Below are positions 5,794 through 6,832 of a stretch of DNA of 6,832 nucleotides, in pieces. How positions within the stretch are numbered: position 1 is the stretch's first letter; every line of letters starts with the position of its first letter. Under the pieces are notes generated by a model. That model was not told where the DNA came from. It saw only the letters and a list, made by a program, of their open reading frames with translations, and made no database searches. Source of the stretch: Dehalococcoidales bacterium. GTDB taxonomy: Bacteria; Chloroflexota; Dehalococcoidia; Dehalococcoidales; Fen-1064. A program made the translations under genes and the position numbers. The DNA lies in NCBI GenBank assembly GCA_028712845.1, contig JAQTPO010000104.1, positions 1 through 6,832 on the forward strand, read 5' to 3'.

Positions 5794-5822
5794 AGCATAA
5801 GCGGTACAGGCGGTCATGTCAA
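5794..5822 (-). promoter_or_regulatory. Sigma70-type promoter of rnc
   Basis: On the minus strand TTGACA (5817-5822, perfect) is followed after exactly 17 bp by TATGCT (5794-5799, four of six). Predicted transcription starts near 5787, leaving a leader of about 25 nt that contains the rnc SD. Such a start lies upstream of both the TTG and the GTG, so it does not itself decide between them. Confidence 0.65.
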
Positions 5823-5872
5823 ATTTTCAGGTCAACTTCAAAAGAAACCTATGGAAACCTGTCGAGATAGAG

Positions 5873-5878
5873 TATAAT
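5873..5878 (+). promoter_or_regulatory. -10 box of dnaX, very close to the ATG
   Basis: A perfect TATAAT ends 13 nt before the dnaX ATG at 5892. No clear -35 is found at 16-18 bp spacing. If used, transcription would start near 5885 and leave a leader of only about 7 nt, with no room for an SD. No SD-like purine run precedes this ATG. Confidence 0.5.
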
Positions 5879-5891
5879 ATAGCATAGTAAA

Positions 5892-6832
5892 ATGTCTCAA
5901 GTATTTTATCGCAAATGGCGTCCGCAGACACTGGGAGAAGTCGCCGGGCAGGAGTCGGTCACTCAGACTTTGCTCAATGCTCTGAACAGCGGGCGGCTTT
6001 CACACGCCTACCTTTTCTGCGGGCCTCGAGGTACCGGCAAAACCAGCACCGGGCGGATATTGGCAAAAGCAGTAAATTGCCTGACGACCGGTGGAAAAGG
6101 TGAGCCGTGTAATACCTGCGAGATGTGCTGCGCTATCACCGAAGGCAGAGCAATGGATGTCATCGAGATTGATGCCGCCAGTAACACCGGCGTGGACGAT
6201 ATCCGGAGTCTGCGGGAAAAGGTGAATTATGCTCCCACTCAAGCACATTATAAAGTTTATATAATAGACGAATTTCACATGCTGAGCGGTAGCGCTTCTA
6301 ACGCATTGCTGAAGACACTGGAAGAACCGCCACCACACGTTATTTTTATCCTGGCAACCACAGAAGTCCATAAAATCCTGCCCACCATCATGTCGCGTTG
6401 CCAGCGTTTTGACTTCCATCGTATTTCTCAAGCTGACATTATGAAAAAGCTGGCAGGTGTTTGTAAGACAGAAAATATTACTATTGCGCCGGAATCTTTG
6501 CGGCTCATCGCCCGCAGCGCCACCGGCAGTATGCGTGACGCATGGAATCTGCTGGAGCAATTATCCATATATTACGGCGCTGAGATTGGATTCCAGCAAG
6601 TGCAGGATTTACTGGGCATCACCGGGGACGCCCGTGTCCGCGAGCTTATCAAATATATCATTGCAGACAATGTTTCCACCGCCATAGCAACCATCAATAG
6701 CGTTAATAATGATGGACTTGATTTACGCAATTTCAAGCGTGAACTGGTGGAATATCTGAGAAGTCTCTTGCTGGTGAAAATAGGCTCCGAAGGTTCGGTG
6801 GATATGACCGGGGAGGATTTAAACGAGTTAAA
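5892..6832 (+). CDS. dnaX: DNA polymerase III subunit gamma/tau, 3'-partial
   Basis: Clamp-loader ATPase subunit of the replicative polymerase; 313 codons are present and the frame is open at the right edge. The N-terminus MSQVFYRKWRPQTLGEVAGQ is typical of DnaX. Visible: Walker A GPRGTGKT (44-51) followed by STGRILAKAVNC, the four zinc cysteines C63, C73, C76 and C79, DAASNTGVDDIR (95-105), Walker B VYIIDEFHML (122-131), sensor-1 LATTE (154-158), the SRC arginine-finger motif (168-170) and sensor-2 GSMRDA (212-217). Domain III begins near 230 and continues past the edge. Small departures from the usual sequence are G54 (usually Ala in TSTARILAK) and F128 (usually Val in DEVHML). Any tau/gamma frameshift site would lie beyond the window. 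It is transcribed divergently from rnc. Confidence 0.96.
   Translation, partial: MSQVFYRKWRPQTLGEVAGQESVTQTLLNALNSGRLSHAYLFCGPRGTGKTSTGRILAKAVNCLTTGGKGEPCNTCEMCCAITEGRAMDVIEIDAASNTGVDDIRSLREKVNYAPTQAHYKVYIIDEFHMLSGSASNALLKTLEEPPPHVIFILATTEVHKILPTIMSRCQRFDFHRISQADIMKKLAGVCKTENITIAPESLRLIARSATGSMRDAWNLLEQLSIYYGAEIGFQQVQDLLGITGDARVRELIKYIIADNVSTAIATINSVNNDGLDLRNFKRELVEYLRSLLLVKIGSEGSVDMTGEDLNEL

Noticed and set aside
6264..6285. Walker B region of DnaX with Phe for Val
   Set aside because: The catalytic DE pair is kept and the change is conservative in a hydrophobic position, so it is noted in the gene entry only.

Overview
The window reads as bacterial chromosome with densely packed, mostly housekeeping genes, interrupted by one AT-rich accessory stretch. 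The protein sequences (M17 aminopeptidase, MBL-fold hydrolase, DUF362 protein, acylphosphatase, RNase III, DnaX) and their arrangement most resemble Chloroflexota, probably Dehalococcoidia. This is an impression from sequence style, not from a search. Sampled lines of the housekeeping genes are about 50% GC; sampled lines of the accessory gene are about 33-38%.

Left block (1-3249, + strand) is a tight four-gene operon. It holds a leucyl aminopeptidase whose 5' end lies outside the window, an MBL-fold (UPF0173/UlaG-like) metal-dependent hydrolase overlapping it by 4 bp, a DUF362 protein starting with TTG, and a small uncharacterised protein with a CxxC...CC cysteine set and a winged-helix-like C-terminus. 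No single pathway links the four.

Middle block (3250-4455) is an AT-rich island carrying one convergent, minus-strand orphan gene of 301 aa. A possible hairpin covers both stop codons at the convergent junction. The gene has a near-ideal Shine-Dalgarno sequence, a candidate sigma70-type promoter (TTGACA-N17-TAAACT) and several repeated or inverted motifs in its leader and promoter region. This is the best candidate for something undescribed, although nothing in it proves a function. No transposase, integrase or terminal repeats are visible.

Right block (4456-6832) holds three minus-strand genes: rnc (RNase III), a 47-aa lysine-rich small protein and an acylphosphatase. Divergent from them is dnaX (DNA polymerase III tau/gamma), which runs off the right edge. 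The 130-bp rnc/dnaX intergenic region holds a good rnc promoter (TTGACA-N17-TATGCT). It also holds a perfect TATAAT so close to the dnaX ATG that dnaX may be translated from an almost leaderless mRNA. RNase III has an Arg where the family normally has one of its four metal-binding acidic residues.
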